A stretch of 64,000 nt of DNA, taken from the NCBI RefSeq assembly GCF_000619825.1, contig NZ_JHUW01000007.1, forward strand, positions 310,001-374,000, written 5' to 3'. The first letter of the stretch is position 1; every line of letters starts with the position of its first letter. A program made the position numbers and the translations under genes. Shown piece by piece: positions 33,603 through 44,000 of this stretch. The notes beneath the pieces are model-generated. The model was not told the origin of the DNA and ran no database searches. It saw only the letters and a list, made by a program, of their open reading frames with translations. The DNA comes from Prevotella sp. MA2016 (GTDB taxonomy: Bacteria; Bacteroidota; Bacteroidia; Bacteroidales; Bacteroidaceae).

Positions 33603-34706
33603 TCAACGCTTTACCTTCTTCGAAGGTCCGAAATTAGTGGTTCGGAGCAACTCTGCAGCCTTGTCCATCATATCCTTCAGCTGCTGTGTTGGTTTTTCTT
33701 CTTGACGGGCTACTTGCAGGAACTTTTCGAGATAAGTCTTAGCCTGCTGACCATCTGGCAAGAAGTAATAATAAGCGCTGGCGATATTATAATATGTGGC
33801 TACAGAACCAGGATTATACGTAAGATGACGCTTCCATGCCTCTACAGCCTTATCATACTGTTTAGTGAGATAATAAGCTTCGCCCTCGGAGAGAGTCACA
33901 GCCTTCATGACGGTTGTATCAGGTAGCATAAGTTCTTCGGCCAAATGCAGATAGCCCAATCCTTCGTCATAACTATGCTGATCAACACAGACCACACCCA
34001 AACGATAAGCGCAACCTGCATGCTGCATGCCACTTAGGAGGAAGGCCTTCAGCAGATACTTATAAGAACGATCCAGATCTTCCAACTGCGAATAGCTCAT
34101 GCCAGCTGAATAGAGGGTATTGAACGTAGAATCGCCCTGTTCCATTAAACGCTCGTACATCATACCAGCAGCAGTGAAATTACGACTCACAAACCAGGCA
34201 TCGGCTAAAGCCCTGTTAACCATTATATTAGTAGAATCCTTGAGTGTGTATTTCAAACCACAGATAATGCCTTTATCAGGTTGACTTGCTTTGGTATAGC
34301 CAAGCGTCAATCCAGCCACCACCTCACCATCCATAGGGAAACGTGCAACCAACTGCTGAGCCCAAAAGACAAAAGAGTCGTTGTCACCCTGTTTCTGATA
34401 GCTGAACGCCAACTGTCGGAAGGCTTCGTGCGAAAGACTATCCTCGGGGATATTCTTCAGCAGTTCGGCTGCCTGTCGATAGTTGGCACGTTTGTAATAG
34501 CAATCAGCCAGTTTGGTACGGGTTATCAACGTATCACTCAGGGCATAAGCCTTCTGATAGTGTTTCAGCGCCTCGAAAGTATTATACTGCTGCATGCAAC
34601 TGTCGCCAGCCTGCAGGCAGATGGTAAGTGAATCAAGACCCTCGCCCCTGACGGATTGAACCGCCAGGAGGACGAGGGATACAATAGTTAATACTATTTT
34701 CATCAT
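33603..34706 (-). CDS. Secreted TPR-repeat protein
   Basis: 367 residues with a signal peptide (MMKIVLTIVSLVLLAVQSVRG). Tetratricopeptide-like helical repeats span most of the chain: ALKHYQKAYALSDTLITRTK, LADCYYKRANYRQAAELLKN, GLGYLHLAEELMLPD, AVEAWKRHLTYNPGSVATYY, NIASAYYYF. It is probably periplasmic and binds partner proteins. The gene follows the M56 peptidase gene by 12 nt in the same direction, so it is likely part of the BlaI-BlaR1-like operon. No catalytic motif is seen. Confidence 0.8.
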   Translation of the reverse strand: MMKIVLTIVSLVLLAVQSVRGEGLDSLTICLQAGDSCMQQYNTFEALKHYQKAYALSDTLITRTKLADCYYKRANYRQAAELLKNIPEDSLSHEAFRQLAFSYQKQGDNDSFVFWAQQLVARFPMDGEVVAGLTLGYTKASQPDKGIICGLKYTLKDSTNIMVNRALADAWFVSRNFTAAGMMYERLMEQGDSTFNTLYSAGMSYSQLEDLDRSYKYLLKAFLLSGMQHAGCAYRLGVVCVDQHSYDEGLGYLHLAEELMLPDTTVMKAVTLSEGEAYYLTKQYDKAVEAWKRHLTYNPGSVATYYNIASAYYYFLPDGQQAKTYLEKFLQVARQEEKPTQQLKDMMDKAAELLRTTNFGPSKKVKR

Positions 34707-34718
34707 AAAGAGAGAGAA

Positions 34719-36566
34719 TTATTTCTTTGTAGTAATAAGTATCACACCGTTCTTGCCTTTTTCGCCATACTTATCGGTGGCAGACTTATCTTTCAATATT
34801 TCCATATGGTCGATGGTTTTTGGATCGATCGACTTCATATTTGCATATTCCACAGTCTTGCCATCAACAACCACCAAGGGTCGATTAGCAGATGCAGCGT
34901 CGGCATTCTGTCCGTAACCAACTACTACCAATTCACTAATCGCGTTTGCACCCTCAACTTTTTCGCCATCACCAGCTTTTGCAACACTAGAAGAACCATG
35001 AAGAGCGAAAGTTATTGGGACAATGTACTTGACACGAACAGCCTTACCATTCTGTTTGCCAGGAATCCAGTGTGGCATACTATTGACAATACGCAGTCCC
35101 TCGGCATCGAGCGAAGGATACACGCTCTTCAATACACGAGCATCAGAAATCGCACCATTTTTCTCTACCACAAAGTTAATTATGACACGACCTTGCACGC
35201 CAGCCTTCTCGGCATCAGCAGGATATTTTACAGACTTTGCCAGATACTCGAACAACTTGGCTGAGCCGCCGGGATACTGAGGCATCTCCTCCACCACATC
35301 GAAAGGTCTATTTTTGGAGTCAGCACTTTCCTTCAGCAAACCAATCTTGTAAGGATTTCCCTTCTCTGATACTGCCTTACTAACAGCAAAAGTTGTTGAT
35401 TCGTAACCTACATAAGATACAGTAAGTTTATCACCACTTGAAACCTCCAACTTGAACTTTCCTTCCTTATCTGTGACAGTACCTACTTTAGTACCTGCAA
35501 TCACTACAACTGCGCCCACGATAGGTGTTGGATTGTCCTCACTATAATCGTAAATGATTCCTTGAGCCACAAATTTCTGTTTTTCGTCAGAAGTCACCGT
35601 GACGGTTTCCTTTTTTAATTCCTCTACCAAGGTGGCTATCTGCTCCTGACTATTAGTCACGATAGCATTGGATGATTCGTCCTGCACATACACAACATCG
35701 GTGACGGTCTCGGCATTAACGGCAAGCGCTACGGCTACTATCGGAGCCAGCATCAGAAGCTTCCACATGCGGGCTGGGTTAGACTTTTTATGTAACATCA
35801 TATTAATTCGGTTTTTAAGGGTACTATGACTGATACCGTTAGCAAGGGAGTACCCGCCAATGCTCGCGGCTTTTGTGATTAACAGGTATTGATATTGACG
35901 CGCATTGATCCCTTGAGAGAGTACTGCACCGTCGGCCTCGTATTCATGAATAGCGCGCAAGTCGCTACGCAGCATCCAGATGGCGGGATTAAACCATTGG
36001 AGGGCGGTGAGAGTGTCAACGAGGAGCAAGTCCCACGAGTGGTGAAGACGTATATGACCTCGTTCATGCGTCAGAATCGCAGCATTCTGTTCTTCGTAAT
36101 CACTGCGGTTCATCACTATAAAGCACATCCAACTGAATGGAGCCAGTGCCGCGTTACCGGTCACGCAGATGATGGTGCCATCTTCTTGCGGATGTTTTTC
36201 GCTTTTTCTGACAAGAGATACTATCCTGAACAACGACCAGAAAGTATGCCCCAAAGTAACCACCATACCGATTGCAAACACAAGGATGGCAACCGTATGC
36301 CACCAAGGAGTTTGCGGGATGTTATCAGCCGCAACAGATGCAGGCACACCATAAGTCCTATCATCCACCATCGGCATTGACATTGTCACCGTTTCGTGCA
36401 TGGTCACAACACACAAAGGAAGTACAAACGAGGCTACTGCTGTGAGCAGAAGTACCACGCGATTAAGACGATGGAAGGTTTCGTGCGCCAGCATCAAGCG
36501 ATAGAACATATAAAATACCGCCAAAAGTGCAGCTACTTTCAGGTCGTAGGTCAGGAATTCAATCAT
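34719..36566 (-). CDS. BlaR1-type M56 metallopeptidase fused to CarboxypepD-like, TonB C-terminal and plug-like domains
   Basis: 615 residues. Membrane helices surround an M56 peptidase domain. The zinc motif reads HERGH at residues 167-171, followed downstream by EYEADGAVLSQ. A further helix lies near residue 270 (KLLMLAPIVAVALAVNAET). Past it are a carboxypeptidase-regulatory-like beta domain (about 345-410: PIVGAVVVIAGTKVGTVTDK), a TonB C-terminal-like domain (about 420-515: VQGRVIINFVVEKNGAISDA) and a receptor-plug-like tail (about 560-615: MEILKDKSATDKYGEKG). It overlaps the BlaI-like gene by 8 nt. It probably cleaves the BlaI-like repressor in response to an envelope signal. Confidence 0.83.
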   Translation of the reverse strand: MIEFLTYDLKVAALLAVFYMFYRLMLAHETFHRLNRVVLLLTAVASFVLPLCVVTMHETVTMSMPMVDDRTYGVPASVAADNIPQTPWWHTVAILVFAIGMVVTLGHTFWSLFRIVSLVRKSEKHPQEDGTIICVTGNAALAPFSWMCFIVMNRSDYEEQNAAILTHERGHIRLHHSWDLLLVDTLTALQWFNPAIWMLRSDLRAIHEYEADGAVLSQGINARQYQYLLITKAASIGGYSLANGISHSTLKNRINMMLHKKSNPARMWKLLMLAPIVAVALAVNAETVTDVVYVQDESSNAIVTNSQEQIATLVEELKKETVTVTSDEKQKFVAQGIIYDYSEDNPTPIVGAVVVIAGTKVGTVTDKEGKFKLEVSSGDKLTVSYVGYESTTFAVSKAVSEKGNPYKIGLLKESADSKNRPFDVVEEMPQYPGGSAKLFEYLAKSVKYPADAEKAGVQGRVIINFVVEKNGAISDARVLKSVYPSLDAEGLRIVNSMPHWIPGKQNGKAVRVKYIVPITFALHGSSSVAKAGDGEKVEGANAISELVVVGYGQNADAASANRPLVVVDGKTVEYANMKSIDPKTIDHMEILKDKSATDKYGEKGKNGVILITTKK

Positions 36567-36921
36567 TGCTCTTTTCTATTTGATCTATCAATTCTTTAAG
36601 TTCATCAAGGGAGATCTTCTCTTCCTTTACAAAAGACGATACTGCCGAAAGGTAGGAGTCATTGAAGTAATTCTTGATAACACCTGCAATCGATTTTCTA
36701 CCATACTCTGCCTCAGTGATGAGGGGATAGTACTGGTAGGTATTGCCAAACTGCTTATGATCAAGGAAGCCTTCCTTCTCAAGAATACGCACCATTGTGG
36801 ACAGGGTATTAAAGTGTGGACGTGGCTCAGAGTAATACTCCAAGAGCTCCTTGACAAACATAGGTCCATGCTGCCAATACAAATCCATTATCTCCTTTTC
36901 CTTGTTAGTCAACTTTTTCAT
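36559..36921 (-). CDS. BlaI/MecI-family transcriptional repressor
   Basis: 120 residues with a winged-helix DNA-binding domain (LTNKEKEIMDLYWQHGPMFV, NTLSTMVRILEKEGFLDHKQ) and a C-terminal dimerisation helix region (SFVKEEKISLDELKELIDQI). It is coupled to the M56 metallopeptidase by an 8-nt overlap, the classical BlaI-BlaR1 order. No beta-lactamase gene is adjacent, so the regulon is probably the operon itself and unlinked genes. Confidence 0.88.
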   Translation of the reverse strand: MKKLTNKEKEIMDLYWQHGPMFVKELLEYYSEPRPHFNTLSTMVRILEKEGFLDHKQFGNTYQYYPLITEAEYGRKSIAGVIKNYFNDSYLSAVSSFVKEEKISLDELKELIDQIEKSND

Positions 36922-36985
36922 TTTCGTTACAGTTTGCTTTAAGTTTAATCAATCAAATTGCGCGTCGTTATCAATATCTGAGTGC

Positions 36986-37045
36986 AAAGTAACTAAAAGT
37001 TTTCGTTAGATACAACTAAAAGATATAGTTTTTAAACTAAATTAA
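36986..37045 (-). promoter_or_regulatory. Promoter and candidate BlaI operator region
   Basis: AACTAAAAG occurs at 36991-36999 and 37014-37022 (23 bp apart), next to TAGTT and ATTAGTT inverted pieces. An imperfect -7 box, minus-strand TTACTTTG, lies near 36984-36991. The AT-rich dyads fit BlaI-type autoregulation, though the exact site is inferred. Confidence 0.35.
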
Positions 37046-37076
37046 TTAGTTAATGTATGATTTAACGATTAGCAAC

Positions 37077-37108
37077 AAAAAAAACAGCGCATCCTGGTGG
37101 ATACGCTG
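37077..37108 (-). terminator. Intrinsic terminator after rpsJ
   Basis: On the minus strand CAGCGTATCC pairs with GGATGCGCTG (37085-37094 and 37099-37108, one G-U pair) around an ACCA loop, followed by eight T (37077-37084). It ends the rpsL-rpsG-fusA-rpsJ transcript and cuts it off from rplC. Confidence 0.9.
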
Positions 37109-37131
37109 CTTATTGTCGGATAAAGATAAAA

Positions 37132-37437
37132 CTATACCTTGATCTCTACCTCAACACCGCTGGGGAGCTCGAGCTTCATCAGAGCGTCAACAGTCTTAGC
37201 AGTTGAGCTGTAGATGTCGATCAGACGCTTGTAGTCTGAGAGCTGGAACTGCTCACGAGCCTTCTTGTTAACGAAGGTAGAGCGGTTAACGGTGTAGATA
37301 CGCTTGTGTGTAGGAAGGGGGATAGGACCGCTGATGATAGCACCTGTGGCCTTAACAGCCTTCACAATCTTCTCTGCTGACTTGTCTACGAGTTTGTGGT
37401 CGTAGCTCTTCAGCTTGATACGAATTTTCTGACTCAT
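37132..37437 (-). CDS. rpsJ: 30S ribosomal protein S10
   Basis: 101 residues, starting [20 protein letters not shown], with the conserved loop [20 protein letters not shown]. It is a head protein of the 30S subunit and the NusE partner of NusB in antitermination. It follows fusA by 122 nt. In related bacteria rplC follows directly; here an intrinsic terminator and about 21 kb of unrelated genes intervene. Confidence 0.98.
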   Translation of the reverse strand: MSQKIRIKLKSYDHKLVDKSAEKIVKAVKATGAIISGPIPLPTHKRIYTVNRSTFVNKKAREQFQLSDYKRLIDIYSSTAKTVDALMKLELPSGVEVEIKV

Positions 37438-37474
37438 TGTGAAAAATTTAATAATTATACAATTTAATAATGCA

Positions 37475-37520
37475 AAAATGGGGCTGTCGCTAAAGAGTCA
37501 TTTGCTCAGCGGCAGACCCC
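37475..37520 (-). terminator. Imperfect hairpin between fusA and rpsJ, possible attenuator
   Basis: GGGG-T-CTGCCGCT pairs imperfectly with AGCGACAGCCCC (37507-37520 and 37480-37491 on the minus strand), followed by five T at 37475-37479. It could reduce rpsJ transcription relative to fusA or mark RNA processing. Confidence 0.45.
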
Positions 37521-37559
37521 AATTTTATAATTGTTACATTTTTACATTGCACGGAGTGC

Positions 37560-39686
37560 TTACACGAGGTCGGCACGACCCTTAACCTCCTCAAGTACTG
37601 CCTTAGCGATAGAGCTTGACAGAGGAGCGTGGTGATCATACTCCATTGAGCTGGTAGCACGACCAGAAGTGATAGTACGGAGAGCGGTTACATAACCGAA
37701 CATCTCTGACAGAGGAACCTGAGCCTTAACGACACGGGCACCACTACGAGCCTCTTCCATACCCTCTACCTGACCACGACGCTTGTTCAGGTCACCGATA
37801 ACGTCACCCATGTTCTCCTCAGGTGTAACAACCTCGAGCTTCATGATAGGCTCCATCAGTACGGGCTTAGCCTGAGCGCAAGCGTTCTTGTAAGCCTGCA
37901 GAGCAGCAATCTCGAACGAGAGCTGGTCAGAGTCAACTGGGTGGAACGAACCGTCGAGTACTGTTACCTTCAGTGAATCCATGGGGTAACCACCAAGGAT
38001 ACCATTCTTCATAGCGTTCTCGAATCCCTTCTGGATAGATGGGATGAACTCCTTAGGAATGTTACCACCCTTCACCTCGTTAACGAACTGCAGACCGCCG
38101 TCCTTAGCGATATCCCAATCGTCGTCAACAGGACCAACGTTTACGATGATATCAGCGAACTTACCGCGACCACCTGACTGCTTCTTATAAACCTCACGGA
38201 GGTTAACAGTCTTGGTGATGGCCTCCTTATAGTTAACCTGAGGCTTACCCTGGTTACACTCAACCTTGAACTCACGCTTCAGACGGTCGATAATGATATC
38301 GAGGTGAAGCTCACCCATACCAGAGATAATGGTCTGACCACTCTGCTCGTCGGTACGAACGGTGAATGTTGGGTCCTCCTCGGCCAACTTAGCAAGACCG
38401 TTGTCGAGCTTAGCAACGTCGGCCTGGCTCTTTGGCTCAACTGCGATAGAGATTACAGTGTCGGGGAAGCTCATTGACTCCAGTACGATAGGTGCATCCT
38501 CAGAGCAGAGGGTATCACCAGTACGGATATCCTTGAAACCTACACCTGCGCCGATATCACCAGCGTCGATGCTCTCCATAGGAATTTCCTTGTTTGAGTT
38601 CATCTGGAACAGACGGCTGATACGCTCCTTCTTACCCGAACGTGGGTTGTAAACGTAGCTACCGGCAGTGATCTTACCAGAGTAAACGCGGAAGAATACA
38701 AGACGACCCATGTATGGATCGGTAGCGATCTTGAAGGCCAGAGCCGATGTAGGCTCGTCCTCAGAAGGCTTACGATCTTCCTCCTCATCGGTATCAGGGT
38801 TGGTACCCTTAATAACCTCTACGTCAACAGGTGCGGGCAGGAATGCACATACGTAGTCGAGCAGAGGCTGTACACCCTTGTTCTTATATGAAGAACCACA
38901 GAGCATAGGTGTGCAAGCCATTGAGATAGTACCCTTACGGATAGCAGCGATGATCTCGTCCTCAGTGATTGAGTTAGGATCGTCGAAGTACTTCTCCATG
39001 AGAGCCTCGTCGAACTCAGCAGCAGCCTCAAGCAGCTTGTTACGCCACTCGTCGCACTCGTCCTGCAGGTCAGCGGGGATTTCCTCAACGTCGTACTCAG
39101 CACCCATGGTCTCGTCGTGCCACAGGATAGCCTTCATCTTAATCAGGTCAACCAGACCCTTGAAGTTCTCCTCAGCACCGATGGGCACCTGGATAACAAC
39201 AGGGTTAGCACCCAGGATGTCCTTCATCTGCTGAACAGTCTCGAAGAAGTCAGCACCTGAACGGTCCATCTTGTTAACGTAACCGATACGAGGAACGTTG
39301 TACTTGTCGGCCTGGCGCCATACAGTCTCTGACTGAGGCTGAACACCGTCGGCAGCAGAGTAAGTAGCAACTGCACCATCCAGAACACGGAGTGAACGCT
39401 CTACCTCAGCAGTAAAGTCAACGTGTCCCGGAGTATCGATCAAGTTGATCTTAAAGTTCTTACCATTCCATGTCCAGTTACAGGTAGTAGCAGCAGATGT
39501 GATAGTGATACCACGCTCCTGCTCCTGAGCCATCCAGTCCATGGTAGCAGCTCCATCGTGCACCTCACCAATCTTATGAGTCTTACCTGTGTAGAACAGG
39601 ATACGCTCAGAAGTGGTTGTCTTACCGGCATCGATGTGAGCCATAATACCGATATTTCTTGTTAAATGTAAATCGCGGTTTGCCAT
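37560..39686 (-). CDS. fusA: Elongation factor G
   Basis: Translocation GTPase, 708 residues. G1 AHIDAGKTT at about residues 16-24, G3 [14 protein letters not shown] and G4 NKMD are all visible. Domain IV segments such as [15 protein letters not shown] and the C-terminal [20 protein letters not shown] follow. It is encoded between rpsG and rpsJ, as in many bacteria. Confidence 0.98.
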   Translation of the reverse strand: MANRDLHLTRNIGIMAHIDAGKTTTSERILFYTGKTHKIGEVHDGAATMDWMAQEQERGITITSAATTCNWTWNGKNFKINLIDTPGHVDFTAEVERSLRVLDGAVATYSAADGVQPQSETVWRQADKYNVPRIGYVNKMDRSGADFFETVQQMKDILGANPVVIQVPIGAEENFKGLVDLIKMKAILWHDETMGAEYDVEEIPADLQDECDEWRNKLLEAAAEFDEALMEKYFDDPNSITEDEIIAAIRKGTISMACTPMLCGSSYKNKGVQPLLDYVCAFLPAPVDVEVIKGTNPDTDEEEDRKPSEDEPTSALAFKIATDPYMGRLVFFRVYSGKITAGSYVYNPRSGKKERISRLFQMNSNKEIPMESIDAGDIGAGVGFKDIRTGDTLCSEDAPIVLESMSFPDTVISIAVEPKSQADVAKLDNGLAKLAEEDPTFTVRTDEQSGQTIISGMGELHLDIIIDRLKREFKVECNQGKPQVNYKEAITKTVNLREVYKKQSGGRGKFADIIVNVGPVDDDWDIAKDGGLQFVNEVKGGNIPKEFIPSIQKGFENAMKNGILGGYPMDSLKVTVLDGSFHPVDSDQLSFEIAALQAYKNACAQAKPVLMEPIMKLEVVTPEENMGDVIGDLNKRRGQVEGMEEARSGARVVKAQVPLSEMFGYVTALRTITSGRATSSMEYDHHAPLSSSIAKAVLEEVKGRADLV

Positions 39687-39720
39687 TGTTTTGTATCCTT
39701 ATTACTTCTTACCTTAATAA

Positions 39721-40197
39721 TTAGAAACGGAAGTGAGCAAAGGCGCGGTTAGCCTCGGCCATGCGATGCATATCCTCCTTACGCTTGAAAGCACCACCCT
39801 GGTTGTTGAAGGCGTCCATGATCTCGGCAGCCAGCTTATCAGCCATTGACTTACCGCTACGCTTACGAGCGAACTGGATCATGTTCTTCATTGAGATACT
39901 TTCCTTACGGTCAGGACGAATCTCAGTAGGAACCTGGAAGGTAGCACCACCGATACGGCGGCTCTTTACCTCAACCTGTGGGGTAATGTTATCGAGAGCC
40001 TGCTTCCAGATATCGAGGGCAGACTTCTCCTCATTGTTCATCTTGTTCTTCACTGTCTCCAGTGCATTGTAGAAGATCTCATAAGACTTGGTCTTCTTAC
40101 CATCAAACATCAGGTGATTTACGAACTTTGACACCTTCTGATCGTTGAACACGGGATCTGGCAGGATCACGCGCTTCTTTGGTTTTGCTTTTCTCAT
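39721..40197 (-). CDS. rpsG: 30S ribosomal protein S7
   Basis: 158 residues, starting [20 protein letters not shown]. It nucleates 30S head assembly; the conserved [19 protein letters not shown] and [20 protein letters not shown] blocks are present. The 151-nt gap to rpsL holds a small hairpin (TGACC/GGTCA, about 40328-40345) without a T run. Confidence 0.97.
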   Translation of the reverse strand: MRKAKPKKRVILPDPVFNDQKVSKFVNHLMFDGKKTKSYEIFYNALETVKNKMNNEEKSALDIWKQALDNITPQVEVKSRRIGGATFQVPTEIRPDRKESISMKNMIQFARKRSGKSMADKLAAEIMDAFNNQGGAFKRKEDMHRMAEANRAFAHFRF

Positions 40198-40348
40198 TTT
40201 GTTTTTGAATTAAATTCTGCTTGGGGGCTGTTCTTACTTGTTCTTCAACGCTCTCTCATGAGCATTTACTCAACCTTATAACACTTTCTCCAGCAAAACG
40301 GATTAAATTTGATTTCTTTTTTGGCCTGACTGACCATCTCCGGTCATT

Positions 40349-40729
40349 TTACTTCTTAGCCTTAGGACGCTTAGCACCATACTTAGAACGGCGCTGTGTA
40401 CGGTTTGCTACACCAGCAGTATCAAGAGTACCGCGAACGATGTGGTAACGTACACCTGGCAGGTCCTTAACACGACCACCGCGAACAAGCACGATTGAGT
40501 GCTCCTGCAGGTTGTGTCCCTCTCCAGGGATGTAAGAGTTAACTTCCTTCTGATTTGTCAGACGAACACGGGCTACCTTACGCATAGCCGAATTAGGCTT
40601 CTTAGGAGTTGTTGTGTAAACACGTACGCAGACACCACGACGCTGAGGACAGTTGTCCAAAGCAGGTGACTTCGACTTGTCAACAATTACCTTTCTGCCT
40701 TTTCTTACCAATTGTGAAATTGTAGGCAT
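40349..40729 (-). CDS. rpsL: 30S ribosomal protein S12
   Basis: Decoding-centre protein, 126 residues. It starts [20 protein letters not shown]; the streptomycin-interaction regions [17 protein letters not shown] and [17 protein letters not shown] are intact, with Lys in the usual KKPNS position. It is first in the rpsL-rpsG-fusA-rpsJ transcript and lies downstream of the rpoC terminator. Confidence 0.98.
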   Translation of the reverse strand: MPTISQLVRKGRKVIVDKSKSPALDNCPQRRGVCVRVYTTTPKKPNSAMRKVARVRLTNQKEVNSYIPGEGHNLQEHSIVLVRGGRVKDLPGVRYHIVRGTLDTAGVANRTQRRSKYGAKRPKAKK

Positions 40730-40782
40730 AATACTTTAAATTTTAATTTATATATATATTTTGTTTATAATCAGTACTTTAT

Positions 40783-40826
40783 ACGCCTTATCACGCTTAA
40801 TATAGGCGTTTCGGGCTGCAAAGGTA
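40783..40826 (-). promoter_or_regulatory. Promoter and leader hairpin of rpsL
   Basis: Minus-strand TACCTTTG (40819-40826) is a -7 box about 90 nt upstream of rpsL; a -33 box is not clear. In the leader, ACGCCT/AGGCGT (40783-40788 and 40804-40809) can form a hairpin. Confidence 0.5.
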
Positions 40827-40942
40827 CAACTATTTTCCGATTCCACCTAACTTAATAGAAGAAAAAGTTCTTTTGCGCCATCGATTTAACAAGAAATAAC
40901 GTTTTTTGGAATTATTAATAGTATTTTTATCCAAATTACATC

Positions 40943-40974
40943 AAAAAGAGCGCCGCATAAACATGCAGCGCTCT
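40943..40974 (-). terminator. Intrinsic terminator of the rpoBC transcript
   Basis: AGAGCGCTGCAT pairs with ATGCGGCGCTCT (12 bp, one G-U pair; 40963-40974 and 40947-40958) around a four-base loop, followed by a T run at 40943-40947. It lies 30 nt after the rpoC stop. Confidence 0.9.
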
Positions 40975-41003
40975 TGACATATATTACGACTAACTATCGC
41001 AGA

Positions 41004-44000
41004 TTATTTCTCGTCGAGGATAGGCTCATCAGCGAAATCGAGCACGTTCTTTCGGTTAGCCTGAATGCGCTCATACTCTTCTTTTGAACCTACTACAATC
41101 TTCTCGAACTCACGCAGACCAGTACCAGCAGGAATCAGGTGACCGCAGATAACGTTCTCCTTCATACCTACCAAGTGATCCACCTTACCACGGATGGCAG
41201 CCTCATTGAGCACCTTGGTTGTCTCCTGGAACGATGCAGCCGACATGAACGACTTGGTCTGGAGGGCAGCACGTGTGATACCCTGCAGAATCTGTGTAGA
41301 TGTAGCGGGCACAGCATCACGAACCTGAACCAGACGGAGGTCACGACGCTTCAGCATCGAGTTCTCGTCGCGCAGCTTGCGGGCAGTAACAATCTGACCC
41401 TTCTGCAGGTTCTCAGAGTCACCAGCGTCGGTAACAACCTTCTTACCCCAGATACGATCGTTCTCCTCTGCGAAGTCGAGCTTATCAACAATCTCCTGCT
41501 CGAGGAATGAAGTATCACCAGGCTCATTGATCTGTACCTTACGCATCATCTGACGTACGATAATCTCAAAGTGCTTGTCGTTGATCTTTACACCCTGCAG
41601 ACGATATACGTCCTGAACCTCGTTTACAATATACTCCTGAACGGCGGTAGGACCCTTAATAGCCAGGATATCGCCTGGAGTAATCACACCGTCAGAGAGT
41701 GGCGTACCGGCACGAACGGCATCGTGCTCCTGTACCAGGATCTGCTTTGACAGTGATACGAGGTAGCGGCGCTGCTCACCTGTCTTAGAGGTAACGATGA
41801 TCTCACGGTTACCACGCTTCACCTTACCCATGGTTACCTCACCATCGATCTCAGATACGACTGCAGGGTTAGATGGGTTACGAGCCTCGAAGAGCTCAGT
41901 TACACGAGGCAGACCTCCGGTGATATCACCACCCTTGGCAGCAGCACGTGGAATCTTAACGAGAGTTTCACCGGTAGCAACGGTCTGACCGTCCTCTACA
42001 ACTACGTGACCACCCACAGGGAAGCTATATGTTCCGATGACCTCACCATCGGCTCCAATTACATCACAGGTAGGAACCTTAGTACGGTCGCGCGACTCAG
42101 TAACGATCTTTTCAGTCAGACCGGTTGTTTCGTCGGTTTCAGCACGGAAGGTAACACCCTCGATAACGTCGTTGAACTTCAGCGTACCAGCGTACTCGGT
42201 AACGATAACGGCGTTGAATGGGTCCCACTGAGCAATCTTGTCGCCCTTGGCAACAGTGTCGCCATTACCGAAGTAGAGTGACGAACCGTAAGGCACGTTA
42301 ACGGTAGAGAGTACAATCTTCGTGTTAGGATCAACGAAGCGCATCTCACCCAGACGGCTTACAACCATCTGACACTCACGACCATCCTCATCGAATGGAA
42401 CGATACGTACCTCCTCGAGCTCGATCATAGCGCGATCATACTTACATACGATGCTTGCATTAGCTGCGGCGTTGGCAGCCACACCACCGGCGTGGAACGT
42501 ACGAAGTGTCAGCTGTGTACCTGGCTCACCGATAGCCTGAGCGGCAATCACACCAACAGCCTCACCCTTCTGTACCATACGACGGGTAGCGAGGTTACGT
42601 CCGTAACACTTCATGCAGACACCCTTCTTAGACTCACAAGTGAGCACAGAACGGATCTCTACCATCTCGATATCAGATGCCTCGATAGCGTCGGCGATAG
42701 ACTCAGTGATCTCCTCACCAGCAGCTACGATAACCTCTCCAGTCTTAGGATTGATTACGTCGTGAACTGACACACGACCCAGGATACGCTCTGACAGGCT
42801 TGAGATGATCTCGTCGCCACTCTTCAGTGCTGTACACTGCAGACCACGCAGGGTACCACAGTCCTCCTCGGTGATAATCACATCGTGTGAAACGTCAACC
42901 AGACGACGTGTCAGATAACCGGCGTCGGCAGTCTTCATAGCGGTATCAGCCAGACCCTTACGAGCACCGTGAGTAGAGATAAAGTACTCAAGCACTGACA
43001 TACCCTCCTTAAAGTTAGAAAGGATTGGGTTTTCAATAATCTGGTGACCCTCGGCACCGGCCTTCTGAGGTTTAGCCATCAGACCACGGATACCTGAAAG
43101 CTGCTTAATCTGGTCCTTACTACCACGGGCACCTGAGTCAAGCATCATGAATACAGCGTTGAATCCCTGGTCAGCCTCGGTCATCTGCTTCAGCAGAATG
43201 TTACCGATGTCGTTGTTGACGTGGGTCCAGGTATCGATAACCTGATTATAACGCTCGTTGTCGGTGATGAATCCCATGTTATAGTTGTCAGTAATCTGCT
43301 GTACCTCTTCATTACCCTTAGCAATCAGCTCAGCCTTCTCCTTAGGAATAATGATATCATCGAGGTTGAACGACAGTCCGGCTACATAAGCCATGCGGTA
43401 ACCCAGGTTCTTGATACCATCAAGGAACTCACAAGCCTCGGCGAAACCTACATTCTTAATAACGGCACCGATGATGTCGCGCAGACTCTTCTTAGAGATA
43501 ATCTTATTAACGAAACCTACCTCCTTTGGAACGATGCCATTAACGATGACACGACCTACAGAAGTCTCTACCATGTGGCGCACAGGCTGACCGTCAACGA
43601 TATCGTCAACAACCACCTTTACCTGGGCGTGCAGTTCGCACTTACCCTCGTTGTGAGCGATGATAGCCTCCTCTGGTCCGTAGAAGGTAAGACCCTCACC
43701 CTTAGCGCCTGGACGAATCTTGGTGATATAGTACAGACCGAGCACCATATCCTGTGAAGGCACAGTGATAGGAGCACCGTTGGCAGGGTTCAGGATGTTA
43801 TGGCTCTGCAGCATGAGCAACTGAGCCTCGAGGATAGCCTCGTTTGACAGTGGGAGGTGAACAGCCATCTGGTCACCATCGAAGTCGGCGTTGAACGCAG
43901 TACAAGCCAATGGGTGCAGCTGGATAGCCTTACCCTCAATCATCTTAGGCTGGAAGGCCTGGATACCCAGACGGTGCAGTGTTGGTGCACGGTTCAGGAG

